DNA from: Alphaproteobacteria bacterium
Lineage (GTDB): Bacteria > Pseudomonadota > Alphaproteobacteria > ATCC43930 > CGMCC-115725
Assembly (NCBI GenBank): GCA_021325525.1
Contig: JAJPHB010000032.1
Coordinates: 1-64,000 of the forward strand
Reading direction: 5' to 3'
Length of the DNA stretch: 64,000 bases
Every line of letters starts with the position of its first letter. Positions within the stretch are counted from its first letter, which is position 1. Below are positions 24,595-33,707 of the stretch, in pieces. Below the pieces are notes generated by a model. The model did not search any database. It saw only the letters and a list, made by a program, of their open reading frames with translations, and was not told where the DNA came from. The position numbers and the translations under genes were made by a program.

Positions 24595-27500
24595 CTACTC
24601 TGCGACCTCGGCGCGCGCGCCCGCGATTTGGCGCTGGACGAGGCGGGCATAGAGCCCCTCGCGCGCCAACAGCTCGGCATGGGAACCGGCCTCGACGATC
24701 CGTCCGCCGTCGAGCACGACGATGAGATCGGCGTTGCGCACCGTCGACAGGCGATGGGCGATGACGATGGTCGTGCGCCCCTGCATCAAGGCGGCGAGCG
24801 CATCGCGCACCTGCGCCTCGCTGAGCGCGTCGAGATGCGAGGTCGCCTCGTCGAGGATGAGCGTCGGCGCGTTCTTCAGGAACGCGCGCGCGATGGCGAC
24901 GCGCTGGCGCTGCCCGCCCGAGAGCTGAACCCCGCGCTCGCCGACCCGCGTCTCGAGCCCGTCCGGCAAGGAGGCGACGAAATCGCCGAGCGCTGCCTGC
25001 GCCAGGGCGCGGCGGACCGCCTCCTCATCGGCATCGGGCCGCGCCAGCAGGACATTGGCGCGCAGCGTGTCGTTGAAGAGGTAGGTGTCCTGCGCGACGA
25101 GCGCGATGCGGCGCCGCAAATGATCGAGGCGGCAGCGGCGCAAATCGACGCCGTCGACGCGGATCTTCCCCTCCGTGGGATCCCAGAAGCGCAGCAGCAG
25201 ATTGGCGATCGTCGTCTTGCCGGCTCCCGAGGGGCCGACGAGCGCGACGGTGGCGCCCGGGGGAATGTCGAGCCGGATGCCCGAGAGGGCCGGCCGGCAC
25301 GCTTCTGGATAGGTAAACCCGACGCGGTCGAAGGCGATGGCCGAACCGGCGCGGGGCGCCGGCGGTTCGAGCGTGCCATCCGTGACGGCCGGACGCTCGC
25401 GATGGACCGCATCGAGGCGCCGCGTCGAGGCGATGGTGTCGGCCAGCTGCCGGCCGACCTGCGCGATCTCGGAAATGGGCAGGAACGACGCGCCGGCGAG
25501 CAGGATGAGGAGGGGGAGTGTGGTGGGCGCGAACTCGCCCGCGGCCACCCAATAGGCGCCGACGACGGCGACTGCGAGGCCGCCGAGCCCGGAGACGATC
25601 TCGAGCTGTGCGCCTTGCCATGAGAGGTCCGTCTGGACGGCAAGGCGGAGGGTCCCGTATCGGCGGAGCAGCGCCACGAAACCGTCGCGCCGCCGCGTTA
25701 CCGCCTGGAAGGCGATGAGATCGGCGAGGCCCTGGATGGTTTCGGTGAGATAGGCGGCGGTGCTTGCCAGCGCGCCGCGCGCCTGCGCGCCGAGCGCGTC
25801 GATCCGTCGCCGCGCCAGGACAGGGCCGAGCCCGGCATGGAGGACGAAGGGCAGCAGAGCCAAAGCGACCGGCCAAGCCATCGCCGCAAGAGCGGCGAGG
25901 ACCGCCGTGGGCACCAGGATTGCCACCGCCGCCGGCCCTACCGTATGGGCGAAGAAATACTCGATCGTCTCGATATCCTGCGTCGCCAGCGCGATGAGAT
26001 CGCCCGAACGGCGGCGCAGGAGATAGGCGGGCGCCAGGCTGTCGAGCTTGCGGAAGAAGTCGATCCGCATCTCGGCGAGAAGGCGATAGGCCATGTCGTG
26101 CGCGAGCCAGGATTCGACCCAGTGCAGCAGCCCGGCGAGCGGGGCGGTCAGGGCAAGGGCGAGGAGCAGCCAGCCGAAGGGCAACGCGCTCTTGACGGCT
26201 CCGACCGCCAGCGCGCTGACGACGCTGACGCCGATCATCGCGGCGACGCGGCCGATGCCGGAGCCGACGATTGCGGCGAGCTGCCGGCGCCACGGGCGAA
26301 CGAAGCGAAAGAGGCTGGCGAGGGTCGCGCCCCAGCGCAGGGTGCTCTCGCTGGCGAGCCGCGATTCGGCCGCCGCCTCGGGCGCGGCGCCGTCTGACAT
26401 TGCCCGCGCCGACGGCAAAGTCGGCGCTTCCTCGCCGATCAATCCGATATCTGCATCTTCGGCCTGCGATCCCATGAGGCGACGGTACGGGCCGTCGCGG
26501 CGGATGAGCGCGGCATGGCGACCCTCTTCGACGGCACGCCCCTCCTCGATCACGATGATGCGGTCGGCATCGATGACGCTCGACAGACGATGCGCGAGAA
26601 TCAGCGTTGTCCGGCCCTGGGCGAGGCGATCGAGCGCTTCCTGAATGACCGCCTCGTTCTCGGCGTCAACCGAGGACAGCGCCTCGTCGAGGATGAGGAT
26701 CGGCGCGTCGCGCAGCAGCGCGCGGGCGATGGCGAGGCGCTGGCGCTGGCCGCCCGAGAGGGTGACGCCGCGCTCGCCGATGACGGTCGCATAGCCCCGC
26801 GGCAGGCGCTCGATGAATTCATGGGCATTAGCGGCGCGCGCCGCCGCCTCGATTGCCTGGCTGTCGGCATCAGGACGGCCGAGGCGGAGGTTCTCTTCGA
26901 CGGTGCCGTGAAAGAGGTAGGTGTCCTGATGGACGATGGCGATCATCCGCCGCACGGCTTCGGGATCGAGTTCGCGGACATCGCGGCCGGCGATCCGTAT
27001 GCATCCCGAAGACGGGTCATGGAGGCGAAGCAGCAGGCGAGCGATCGAGGATTTCCCGGAGCCGCTCGGCCCGACGATGCCGACCCGCTCTCCTGCGCCG
27101 ATGCTGAAGGAGAGGCCGTCATGCGCGGCGCGCCGCCCGCCCGGATAGACGAAGCGGACATCGGCGAATTCGATCTCGGGCGTGAGCACCGCATGGGCCG
27201 TCTCGCTCTCCCGCATGCGCGTGAGGGCCGCCCCGGCGTTCCGGCGTGCTTCCCGGACGGGCGAGGCGGGCGGCGGCTCCCCGTCGCTTTCATCCTCTTC
27301 CCGAGGCGAGGGGACATGTCTCGGCAGCGCCGATCGCGCTTCGAGCAGAGCGTGGATGGCGCTCGCCGCCGATTGTCCGACCATCCCCTGATGCAGGACG
27401 GCGCGGAGATCGCGCAGCGGCCGGAACACCTCGGTGCCGGCCATGAGAACGACGAGGAGCGCGGCGATGCTCATCGCGCCTTGCTCGACGCGCCAGGCGC

Positions 27501-28281
27501 CGAGGGCCAGCGCGGCGGCGGCCCCGATCGCGATCGCCCCATCGGTGACGCCGCGCGTCATGAGGCTCGTCGAGAGGACCCAGAAAGTGCTCTCCGACAG
27601 CGCGCGCGCCTTCGCCGCCAGCTTCTCGCCGAAGGCCGCGCTCTGACCGAAGGCCTTCAAAGTGGGGAGCCCTTGGACGGCGTCGAGGAATTCCGAGCCG
27701 AAGGCCTTCATCGCCTGCGAGCGCGCGAGGCTCGAGCGTTTGTCGAGCCGGTGGAACGCCATTGGTGCGACCAGCGCCAGCAGCGCGAAGCCGAGCATGA
27801 CCGCGGCAACCGGCGCGTCCCACCAGGCGATGACGGCGAAGATCGCGACGGGCGTCAGGGCGGCGACGCTGAGCTGGGGCAGATATTGGCCGAAGAAGGT
27901 CTGAAGCTGCTCGACCCCGTCGACGACCGCGAGCATGACGCCGCCCGTGCGCTCGCCGGCGAACCAGGCGGGGCCGAGCGCGGCGATGCGATCGTAGAGG
28001 CGACCGCGCAGCGCCTCCTGGATGCGGGCCGCGTTGCGATTGGCGATCGTCGTGCGGGAATGGTCGAGGAGCGCGCGCAGGATGACGGCGGCGGCGACCG
28101 CCGCCGCGAGCGGCATGAGCTGCGTCAGCGGCGCACGCTCGAAGACGCGCGCCAACAGCATGCCGAGGAACACGAACCGGGCGATGCCGAGCGCCGCCGC
28201 GGCGAGGCCGAGCGCGACGGCCGCGGCGATGCGCAGGCGCACGCCTTTCGTCATTTCCCACAAGCGACGGTCGAAATACAT
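24595..28281 (-). CDS. double ABC exporter in one chain (CydD-CydC-like arrangement)
   Basis: This 1228-aa protein contains two complete half-transporters in tandem. TMD1 is at about 15-310 and NBD1 at about 385-600 (GPSGSGKSS, LSGGQRQRLAIARA, LILDEALSSVD). TMD2 is at about 670-960 and NBD2 at about 1000-1220 (GPSGAGKTT, LSGGQRQRVAIARA, LILDEATSHLD). The TMD1 stretch VEQLQTFFGQYLPQLSVAAL resembles CydD, which exports thiols for cytochrome bd assembly, but no cyd oxidase genes are nearby, so the substrate stays open. Start ATG 28279-28281 overlaps the PAP2 stop (TGATG); the longer frame is a shadow of the PAP2 gene. Confidence 0.86.
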   Translation of the reverse strand: MYFDRRLWEMTKGVRLRIAAAVALGLAAAALGIARFVFLGMLLARVFERAPLTQLMPLAAAVAAAVILRALLDHSRTTIANRNAARIQEALRGRLYDRIAALGPAWFAGERTGGVMLAVVDGVEQLQTFFGQYLPQLSVAALTPVAIFAVIAWWDAPVAAVMLGFALLALVAPMAFHRLDKRSSLARSQAMKAFGSEFLDAVQGLPTLKAFGQSAAFGEKLAAKARALSESTFWVLSTSLMTRGVTDGAIAIGAAAALALGAWRVEQGAMSIAALLVVLMAGTEVFRPLRDLRAVLHQGMVGQSAASAIHALLEARSALPRHVPSPREEDESDGEPPPASPVREARRNAGAALTRMRESETAHAVLTPEIEFADVRFVYPGGRRAAHDGLSFSIGAGERVGIVGPSGSGKSSIARLLLRLHDPSSGCIRIAGRDVRELDPEAVRRMIAIVHQDTYLFHGTVEENLRLGRPDADSQAIEAAARAANAHEFIERLPRGYATVIGERGVTLSGGQRQRLAIARALLRDAPILILDEALSSVDAENEAVIQEALDRLAQGRTTLILAHRLSSVIDADRIIVIEEGRAVEEGRHAALIRRDGPYRRLMGSQAEDADIGLIGEEAPTLPSARAMSDGAAPEAAAESRLASESTLRWGATLASLFRFVRPWRRQLAAIVGSGIGRVAAMIGVSVVSALAVGAVKSALPFGWLLLALALTAPLAGLLHWVESWLAHDMAYRLLAEMRIDFFRKLDSLAPAYLLRRRSGDLIALATQDIETIEYFFAHTVGPAAVAILVPTAVLAALAAMAWPVALALLPFVLHAGLGPVLARRRIDALGAQARGALASTAAYLTETIQGLADLIAFQAVTRRRDGFVALLRRYGTLRLAVQTDLSWQGAQLEIVSGLGGLAVAVVGAYWVAAGEFAPTTLPLLILLAGASFLPISEIAQVGRQLADTIASTRRLDAVHRERPAVTDGTLEPPAPRAGSAIAFDRVGFTYPEACRPALSGIRLDIPPGATVALVGPSGAGKTTIANLLLRFWDPTEGKIRVDGVDLRRCRLDHLRRRIALVAQDTYLFNDTLRANVLLARPDADEEAVRRALAQAALGDFVASLPDGLETRVGERGVQLSGGQRQRVAIARAFLKNAPTLILDEATSHLDALSEAQVRDALAALMQGRTTIVIAHRLSTVRNADLIVVLDGGRIVEAGSHAELLAREGLYARLVQRQIAGARAEVAE

Positions 28282-28937
28282 CAGCGCCTCGCCGCTTGGC
28301 CCATGCCGGCCGAAGCCGCCACGGCGCCGGAGGCGGCGCCGAGATAGCCGCCGGCGATGATGTCGCTCAGCCAGTGATAATCGGCGCCGAGAAGGCCGAT
28401 GGCAACGAGCGCCGTCACCGCCGCATAGAGCCAGCGGAAGCGCGGCCAATGCACCCAGAGCACGGCAGCGATGGCGCAAATAGTCGTCGTGTGGCCGGAT
28501 GGAAAGGACGCCCAACCCTGCCCGCCGTGGAGCGGAAAGAAGCCGAAGGTGCCGTTGCCGATGAAGGAGGGGTTGTTGTTGACCCAGGTCTCGGGCCAGG
28601 TCCGCCCGAAGACGTATTTGAGCTCGTCCTTCACCATCAGCGCCGCTGCGAGGCTGACCGAGCAGCGCAGCAGCACCATGCCGAGCGGTCCCCAGAGCCG
28701 GCGGCGCGCCCGGCTGAGGGCGAAGGCGATGAGAATGAGGGCGGCGAGCCCGGCGAGGACCTCGGGGATGTGGGTGAGCGCCGGGAAGATAGCGGCGCCG
28801 TGCAGGTGCCGATGCGCGAAGATCGCCAGCGGTCGGTCGGCGAATTCGAAGGCCGCCGCCGTGCTTGCAGCGCAGGAGCCGACCGCGAGGAGGAGCCGGG
28901 CGGGCCCACGGCGCGCGACGATTACGGCTTCCGTCAT
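28281..28937 (-). CDS. PAP2-family membrane phosphatase
   Basis: The 218-aa protein has about five membrane helices and the three acid-phosphatase motifs: KYVFGRTWP, PSGHTTT and LLGADYHWLSD. It is therefore a lipid-phosphate or undecaprenyl-diphosphate-type phosphatase acting on the outer face of the inner membrane. ATG 28937 is chosen because the upstream extension lacks conserved sequence. One base overlaps the double ABC exporter start, suggesting coupled translation and perhaps handling of the same lipid or phosphate compound. Confidence 0.85.
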   Translation of the reverse strand: MTEAVIVARRGPARLLLAVGSCAASTAAAFEFADRPLAIFAHRHLHGAAIFPALTHIPEVLAGLAALILIAFALSRARRRLWGPLGMVLLRCSVSLAAALMVKDELKYVFGRTWPETWVNNNPSFIGNGTFGFFPLHGGQGWASFPSGHTTTICAIAAVLWVHWPRFRWLYAAVTALVAIGLLGADYHWLSDIIAGGYLGAASGAVAASAGMGQAARR

Positions 28938-29074
28938 GGGGCGTTCGACTCTCCCGAAAGCTGCGGCGACCGCACAGCCTGCATCAGCACCGCGGCAGTT
29001 TCGAGACTTTTCCGCCGCTTGCGCCGCGAGGCAGCCCCGCTGACGCAACATGGCTGGCGGGGTGTCGGCGCGGC

Positions 29075-29785
29075 TCAGGCGCCGAGATAGGCGCGGCGAA
29101 TCTCGGGCCGGCGAAGCAGATCGGCGGCGGCGCCGGTCGCCGCCACCTTGCCGAGCTCGAGAATGACGGCGCGCCCGGCGAGGCTCAGCGCCCAGTTGGC
29201 GTTCTGCTCGGCCAGGATCACTGCGAGGCCCTCGGCCACCTGAATCTCGCGCAGGATCTCGCCGATCCGCTCGACGATGATCGGGGCGAGGCCGAGCGAG
29301 GGTTCGTCGAGCAGGAGAAGCCTCGGCCGCGGCATGAGCGCCCGGGCGATCGCGAGCATCTGCTGCTCGCCGCCGCTGAGGCTGCCGGCGCGCTGACCCG
29401 CTCGCTCGGCCAGGCGCGGGAAATAGTCATAGAGGCGCCGGATGCGCGCGGCGTTGTCGTGGGCGGATCGCGCAAAGCCGCCGACGCGCAGATTCTCGCT
29501 GACCGACATGGCGGAAAAGACGCGGCGCCCCTCGGGCGCGTAGCCGATGCCGTGCCGCACGATCTCGGAGGGCTTGCACCCGCGAAGCGCCGCGCCCGCG
29601 AAGGAAATCGCGCCCGCAGGATAGGGCGCCATGCCGAGGATCGCTTTGAGCGTGCTGCTCTTGCCGGCGCCGTTGCTGCCGACGAGGGCCAGAATCTCTC
29701 CGTCGTCCAGGGCGAAGGAGATGCCGTCGGTCCCGATGATCGGACCATAGCGGACGCCGAGATCGGCGACTTCAAGCAGCGCCAT
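29075..29785 (-). CDS. livF: branched-chain-type ABC transporter ATP-binding protein LivF (second importer)
   Basis: This 236-aa ATPase has Walker A GSNGAGKSS, APEGRRVFSAMSVSENL, signature LSGGEQQMLAIARA and Walker B LLLLDEPSLGLAP. It is the last gene of a five-gene minus-strand importer and overlaps livG by 14 bp. Confidence 0.9.
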   Translation of the reverse strand: MALLEVADLGVRYGPIIGTDGISFALDDGEILALVGSNGAGKSSTLKAILGMAPYPAGAISFAGAALRGCKPSEIVRHGIGYAPEGRRVFSAMSVSENLRVGGFARSAHDNAARIRRLYDYFPRLAERAGQRAGSLSGGEQQMLAIARALMPRPRLLLLDEPSLGLAPIIVERIGEILREIQVAEGLAVILAEQNANWALSLAGRAVILELGKVAATGAAADLLRRPEIRRAYLGA

Positions 29786-30545
29786 GGCCGCGCCCGAGAT
29801 AGGCAGCGATGACGGCGCTGTCCGCCAGCACTTGCTGCGGGGTTCCCTGTGCCAGCTCCTGGCCGTGATGGAGAACGACGAGGCGGTCGCAAAGACCCGA
29901 GATGAAGCGCATGTTGTGATCGACGACGATGAGGGTCACGCCGCGCTGGCGGATGCGCCGAATCGTCTCCAGCACCTGGTCGGCCTCCTCTGCCGCCAGC
30001 CCGGCCACCGGCTCGTCCAGCATGAGGAGGCGCGGCCTGGCGGCGAGCGCGATGACCATGCCGAGCGATTTCTGGCGGCCATAGGGAAGGCTGCCGGCAA
30101 TCGCCTCGCCAAGATGGTCGAGGCCGAACCAGGCGAGCAGCTCGGCGATGCGGTCTTCCGTCTCGCGGCGGCGGGCACGGGCGCGGAGGGTGCCGAGGAA
30201 AGCCGGAACGACCCCGGGATAAAGGCCGAGAAAGGCGCCGCGCAGCGCGTTCTCGCGGACGGTGCGATGGCCGTAGACGACAGTCGATTGGAAGGTCCGC
30301 ACCAGCCCCTTGCGCGCCAGATGATGAGGGGGGAGCCCGGTCACCTCCTCGCCGGCGAAAACGACGCGCCCGGCATTGGGCTTGATGACGCCGCTGAGGA
30401 GATTGATCGCCGTCGTCTTGCCGGCCCCGTTGGGACCGATGAGGCCCAGGATCTCGCCTTCCGCCACCGCGAAGCTCAGTCCGGCGACGGCGCGCAGCCC
30501 GCCGAAGCTGCGGCTGAGCCCGCTCGTTTCGAGGAGGCGGCTCAC
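29772..30545 (-). CDS. livG: branched-chain-type ABC transporter ATP-binding protein LivG (second importer)
   Basis: This 257-aa ATPase has Walker A GPNGAGKTT, the LivG signature region SLPYGRQKSLGMVIALA and Walker B LLMLDEPVAGLAAEE. It overlaps livM by ATGA at 30542-30545 and livF by 14 bp. Confidence 0.9.
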   Translation of the reverse strand: MSRLLETSGLSRSFGGLRAVAGLSFAVAEGEILGLIGPNGAGKTTAINLLSGVIKPNAGRVVFAGEEVTGLPPHHLARKGLVRTFQSTVVYGHRTVRENALRGAFLGLYPGVVPAFLGTLRARARRRETEDRIAELLAWFGLDHLGEAIAGSLPYGRQKSLGMVIALAARPRLLMLDEPVAGLAAEEADQVLETIRRIRQRGVTLIVVDHNMRFISGLCDRLVVLHHGQELAQGTPQQVLADSAVIAAYLGRGHGAA

Positions 30546-31513
30546 CGTGCCTTCCCCAGCGCCCGCAGGCGGGCGCCGATCTCGATGATGCCGCCGGGCA
30601 GGGCGGCCATGACGATGATGAGGATGATGCCGAAGAAGACTCGCTGCATCTCTACATAGCCGCGCAGCAGCTCGGGCAACGCCGTCAGGAAGAGGGCGCC
30701 GATGAGTGCGCCGGCGAGGCGCTGCATTCCGCCGATCACGTTCATGACGACGAGGTTCAGCGATTCGACGATACTAAAGGTGGTGGGGTCGATGAGGCGG
30801 AGATAGTGCGCCTGGAGCACGCCTTGAACGCCGGCCAGCGCGCAGGCGACGACGAAGACGGCGACTTTCCAGCGGATGACTGGCACGCCCGAGCATTCGG
30901 CGAGACGCTCGGCTTCGCGCAGCGCGTCGATGGTGCGGCCGATCTCCGAGCCGAGAATGCGGGCGACGATGCCGACGCAGAGCACGGCCGCGCCGAGCGC
31001 GAGATAGTAGAAGCCGAGCGGCGTCGCGAAGACTGGAGCCGGCGGCGGCACGTCGAAGATGCCGTTTGAGCCGCCCGTCACCGCGGTCCACTCGGTGAAG
31101 ACGAGGCGCAGGATCTCGCCGAAGAGAAAGGTGACGAGGACGAAATACTTGCCGGTGACGCGGAGGATGAGCGGCCCGATCGCCAGCGCCACCGTAGCCG
31201 CCGCAAGGCAGCCGAGCGGGAGCGCGGCGGCGAAGGGCAGGCCGAGGCGCATCTGGCTCAGCACCGCAACATAGCCCGCGACGCCCATGAAGCCGGCATG
31301 GGCGAAGGAGACATGGCCGGTGCGGATGATGAGATGGAGGCTGGCGGCGCCGATCGCGTAAAGCGCGACGAGCGTCGCCAAGGCGAGGAGGAATTTGTTG
31401 CCGAAGACGAGCGGCCAGAGCGCCAGGAGAAGGGCAGCACCAGCGACAAGGCCGTGCAGCGCCGAGATCCGGGGACGCGTTGATCGGGCCGCCGCGCCGA
31501 TGACGCTCGCCAT
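30542..31513 (-). CDS. livM: branched-chain-type ABC transporter permease LivM (second importer)
   Basis: This 323-aa permease has about nine hydrophobic segments and family motifs such as GHVSFAHAGFMGVAGYVAV and VIGGMQRLAGALIGA. It is 4 bp downstream of livH and coupled to livG. Confidence 0.88.
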   Translation of the reverse strand: MASVIGAAARSTRPRISALHGLVAGAALLLALWPLVFGNKFLLALATLVALYAIGAASLHLIIRTGHVSFAHAGFMGVAGYVAVLSQMRLGLPFAAALPLGCLAAATVALAIGPLILRVTGKYFVLVTFLFGEILRLVFTEWTAVTGGSNGIFDVPPPAPVFATPLGFYYLALGAAVLCVGIVARILGSEIGRTIDALREAERLAECSGVPVIRWKVAVFVVACALAGVQGVLQAHYLRLIDPTTFSIVESLNLVVMNVIGGMQRLAGALIGALFLTALPELLRGYVEMQRVFFGIILIIVMAALPGGIIEIGARLRALGKAR

Positions 31514-31517
31514 CCCG

Positions 31518-32384
31518 CTACTCCGGCGTGCCCAGGAGGCCCCAGGGGCGGAAGATGAGGAGAAGGATCACGACGCCGAACGAGACGAAGGCCGACAGCG
31601 TTGCGCCATAGAAGGTCGAGAGAAAGCTCTCGGTGAAGCCGAGAATGAGGCCGCCGAGCGCGGCGCCCGGGATGCTGCCCATGCCGCCGAGAATGACGGC
31701 GATGAAGGCAACGACCAGCGGCCGGTCGCCCATGAAGGGCGAGAGCGCATAGATCTGCGCATAGAGGCCGCCGGCCAACGCCGTCATGAAGATCGCGATG
31801 AAGAAGGCGAGGCGGTAGGTCGAGAGCGTGTCGATGCCTTGCGCCTCGGCGATCTCGACATCCTGCGCCGCGGCCCGCATCGCGAGGCCCCAGCGCGAGC
31901 GGCTCATGAACAGCCAGAAGAGGGCGAGAATCGCCGCGGCAATGGCGACGACCATCAGCCGGTCGAGCGGCAGGATGACGCCGCCGAGCTGCAGCATGCC
32001 GTTGAAGGCTGGCGGGATCGCACGCTCATAGGTGTCCCAGATGATGACGCTGCCGAAGACGAGCGCCATGTTGAGCCCGAGCAGGCCGATCATGCTCTGG
32101 AACATCTTCTGGTAGAACCAGCGGAAGACGCAGCGCTCGAGCAGGAGCGAGATCACGGCGACGAGCAGCGCCGAGAGCGGCACGGCGAGGATGTAGGGCA
32201 GGCGGTACTGGCCGTAGAGGTAGTAAAGAGCGTAGCCGCCGAGCACGGCGAAGGCGCCGTGGGCGAAGTTGACCACCCGCATGATGCCGAAGAGCAGCGT
32301 GAAGCCCAGCGCGACCAGCACGTAGATGGCGCCGAGGCTGAGGCCGTTGACGACGACTTGCGCGAGGAGCGTCGGCGTGAACAC
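31518..32384 (-). CDS. livH: branched-chain-type ABC transporter permease LivH (second importer)
   Basis: This 288-aa permease is identified by GAIYVLVALGFTLLFGIMRVVNFAHGAF near the N-terminus and ILGGMGSIPGAALGGLILG near residue 230. It follows the binding-protein gene by 41 bp. Confidence 0.89.
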   Translation of the reverse strand: MFTPTLLAQVVVNGLSLGAIYVLVALGFTLLFGIMRVVNFAHGAFAVLGGYALYYLYGQYRLPYILAVPLSALLVAVISLLLERCVFRWFYQKMFQSMIGLLGLNMALVFGSVIIWDTYERAIPPAFNGMLQLGGVILPLDRLMVVAIAAAILALFWLFMSRSRWGLAMRAAAQDVEIAEAQGIDTLSTYRLAFFIAIFMTALAGGLYAQIYALSPFMGDRPLVVAFIAVILGGMGSIPGAALGGLILGFTESFLSTFYGATLSAFVSFGVVILLLIFRPWGLLGTPE

Positions 32385-32425
32385 GGCTCAGGAGCGATCT
32401 TCCGCCGCCCGCCGCACGCCCGCGC

Positions 32426-33598
32426 TCAACGCTGCTCGGGCTGAAGCTCGGCGCGAGTCACGCGCTTGCCGTCCTTCACCTCGACGATGAGGAACTTCAG
32501 GAGGAGCTGGTGATTGACGCCGTAATCGGCCATGCCGCCCCAGCGCACGGGGCCGAAAAGCCCGGCATCGTAGCCGTCGAGCTTCTCCAAGGCGTCGCGC
32601 ACCTTGTCGACATCGGTCGTGCCGGCGCGCCGCATGGCCTCGAAGAGAACCTTCGCGGCGTTGTACCAGGCCGGCGCCTGGGCATTGATGATGCCGGGCC
32701 ATTGCTTGTGGTAGGTGGCGACGAACTTCGCCGCCGCCGGCGAATCGAAATCGAAGACGTCATAGGAGAGAAAACCGTCGGCGAGCGGACCCGCCACCGC
32801 CATGATCTCGTCGACCGAGGGGCCGCCGACCTGCCAGATGCGCCCCTTGTAGCCCGCCTGCCGCGCCTGTTTCAGCAGCAGCCCCGCCTCTGTCGGCGCA
32901 TTGAAGTTGAGATCGAAGAGGTCGACGCCTTGCGCGATCATGCGCGTCATCAGCGGCGTGAATTCCTTGGTGCCGCGGTCATAGAGCTCGGACCAGACCT
33001 CGTAGCCCGCCTTCTTGTAGGCGTCGATGAGGAGCGGCAGCGCCGCCTGGCCGACGGCGTCGTTGGTGCAGACGAGGCCGATCTTCTTCACCTCGGGCAT
33101 ATTCTGCTTGAGCCAGGCGATCATCGCCGGGGTGAATTCGACATTGCTGTTGAGGGCGCGGAAATTGTAGGCGGCCTTCGCCTCGTTCTTGAGGATGGCC
33201 GGCGCATAGCCGTCGGAGAGGACGATGACCTTCGCCGGATTGGTGACGCCGATGACGGCGAGCGCCGGCGGCGAGCCCGCGGGACCCAGGATGAATTTGA
33301 CGCCATCCGAATTGACGAGCCGCTCGGCCGCCGTCTTGCCGCCGGTCGAGGTGTATTGGTCGTCATACATGACGAGCCGCGGCTTGTAGGTCTTGTCGCC
33401 GAGCTTCAGCCCGCCCGCCGCATTGACCTCATCGATAGCCATCTGGGTCCCGCGCTGAATCGCGAGCCCCCAGGCGGTGCCGCCGCCCGACAGGCTGCCG
33501 ACGGCGCCGATCTTGAGCTCTTCCTGCGCCGTGGCCGCGCCGGCGCAAGCCAGCGCCACAGTTGCCGCCGCGATCAGCGCCAGCAGCGCTCTCGTCAT
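32426..33598 (-). CDS. LIV-type substrate-binding protein (second importer)
   Basis: This 390-aa protein has a Sec signal peptide (MTRALLALIAAATVALACAG, cleavage near ATAQ) and a mature part starting LKIGAVGSLSGGGTAWG. This is the type I receptor fold for amino acids, amides or aromatic acids. GGGAGGG precedes the ATG. It heads the livHMGF operon and has a promoter-like element upstream (33661-33692). The signal is Sec type, whereas the first importer's receptor uses Tat. Confidence 0.89.
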   Translation of the reverse strand: MTRALLALIAAATVALACAGAATAQEELKIGAVGSLSGGGTAWGLAIQRGTQMAIDEVNAAGGLKLGDKTYKPRLVMYDDQYTSTGGKTAAERLVNSDGVKFILGPAGSPPALAVIGVTNPAKVIVLSDGYAPAILKNEAKAAYNFRALNSNVEFTPAMIAWLKQNMPEVKKIGLVCTNDAVGQAALPLLIDAYKKAGYEVWSELYDRGTKEFTPLMTRMIAQGVDLFDLNFNAPTEAGLLLKQARQAGYKGRIWQVGGPSVDEIMAVAGPLADGFLSYDVFDFDSPAAAKFVATYHKQWPGIINAQAPAWYNAAKVLFEAMRRAGTTDVDKVRDALEKLDGYDAGLFGPVRWGGMADYGVNHQLLLKFLIVEVKDGKRVTRAELQPEQR

Positions 33599-33660
33599 GG
33601 CACCCTCCCTCGGTGTGGTCGCCGCCTCGCTTTCGACGGGCGAGCGGCCGTTTTGATCAG

Positions 33661-33692
33661 CGAGCCTAGCCAGCCGCCTCGGCCATCGTCAA
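33661..33692 (-). promoter_or_regulatory. candidate promoter of the second LIV operon
   Basis: On the minus strand: TTGACG (33687-33692), 17 bp, CTAGGC (33664-33669) within CTAGGCTCG (33661-33669). This is the best example of the CTAGGCTCG promoter type seen three times in the window. Confidence 0.55.
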
Positions 33693-33707
33693 CACGAGGC
33701 GCCTTCC

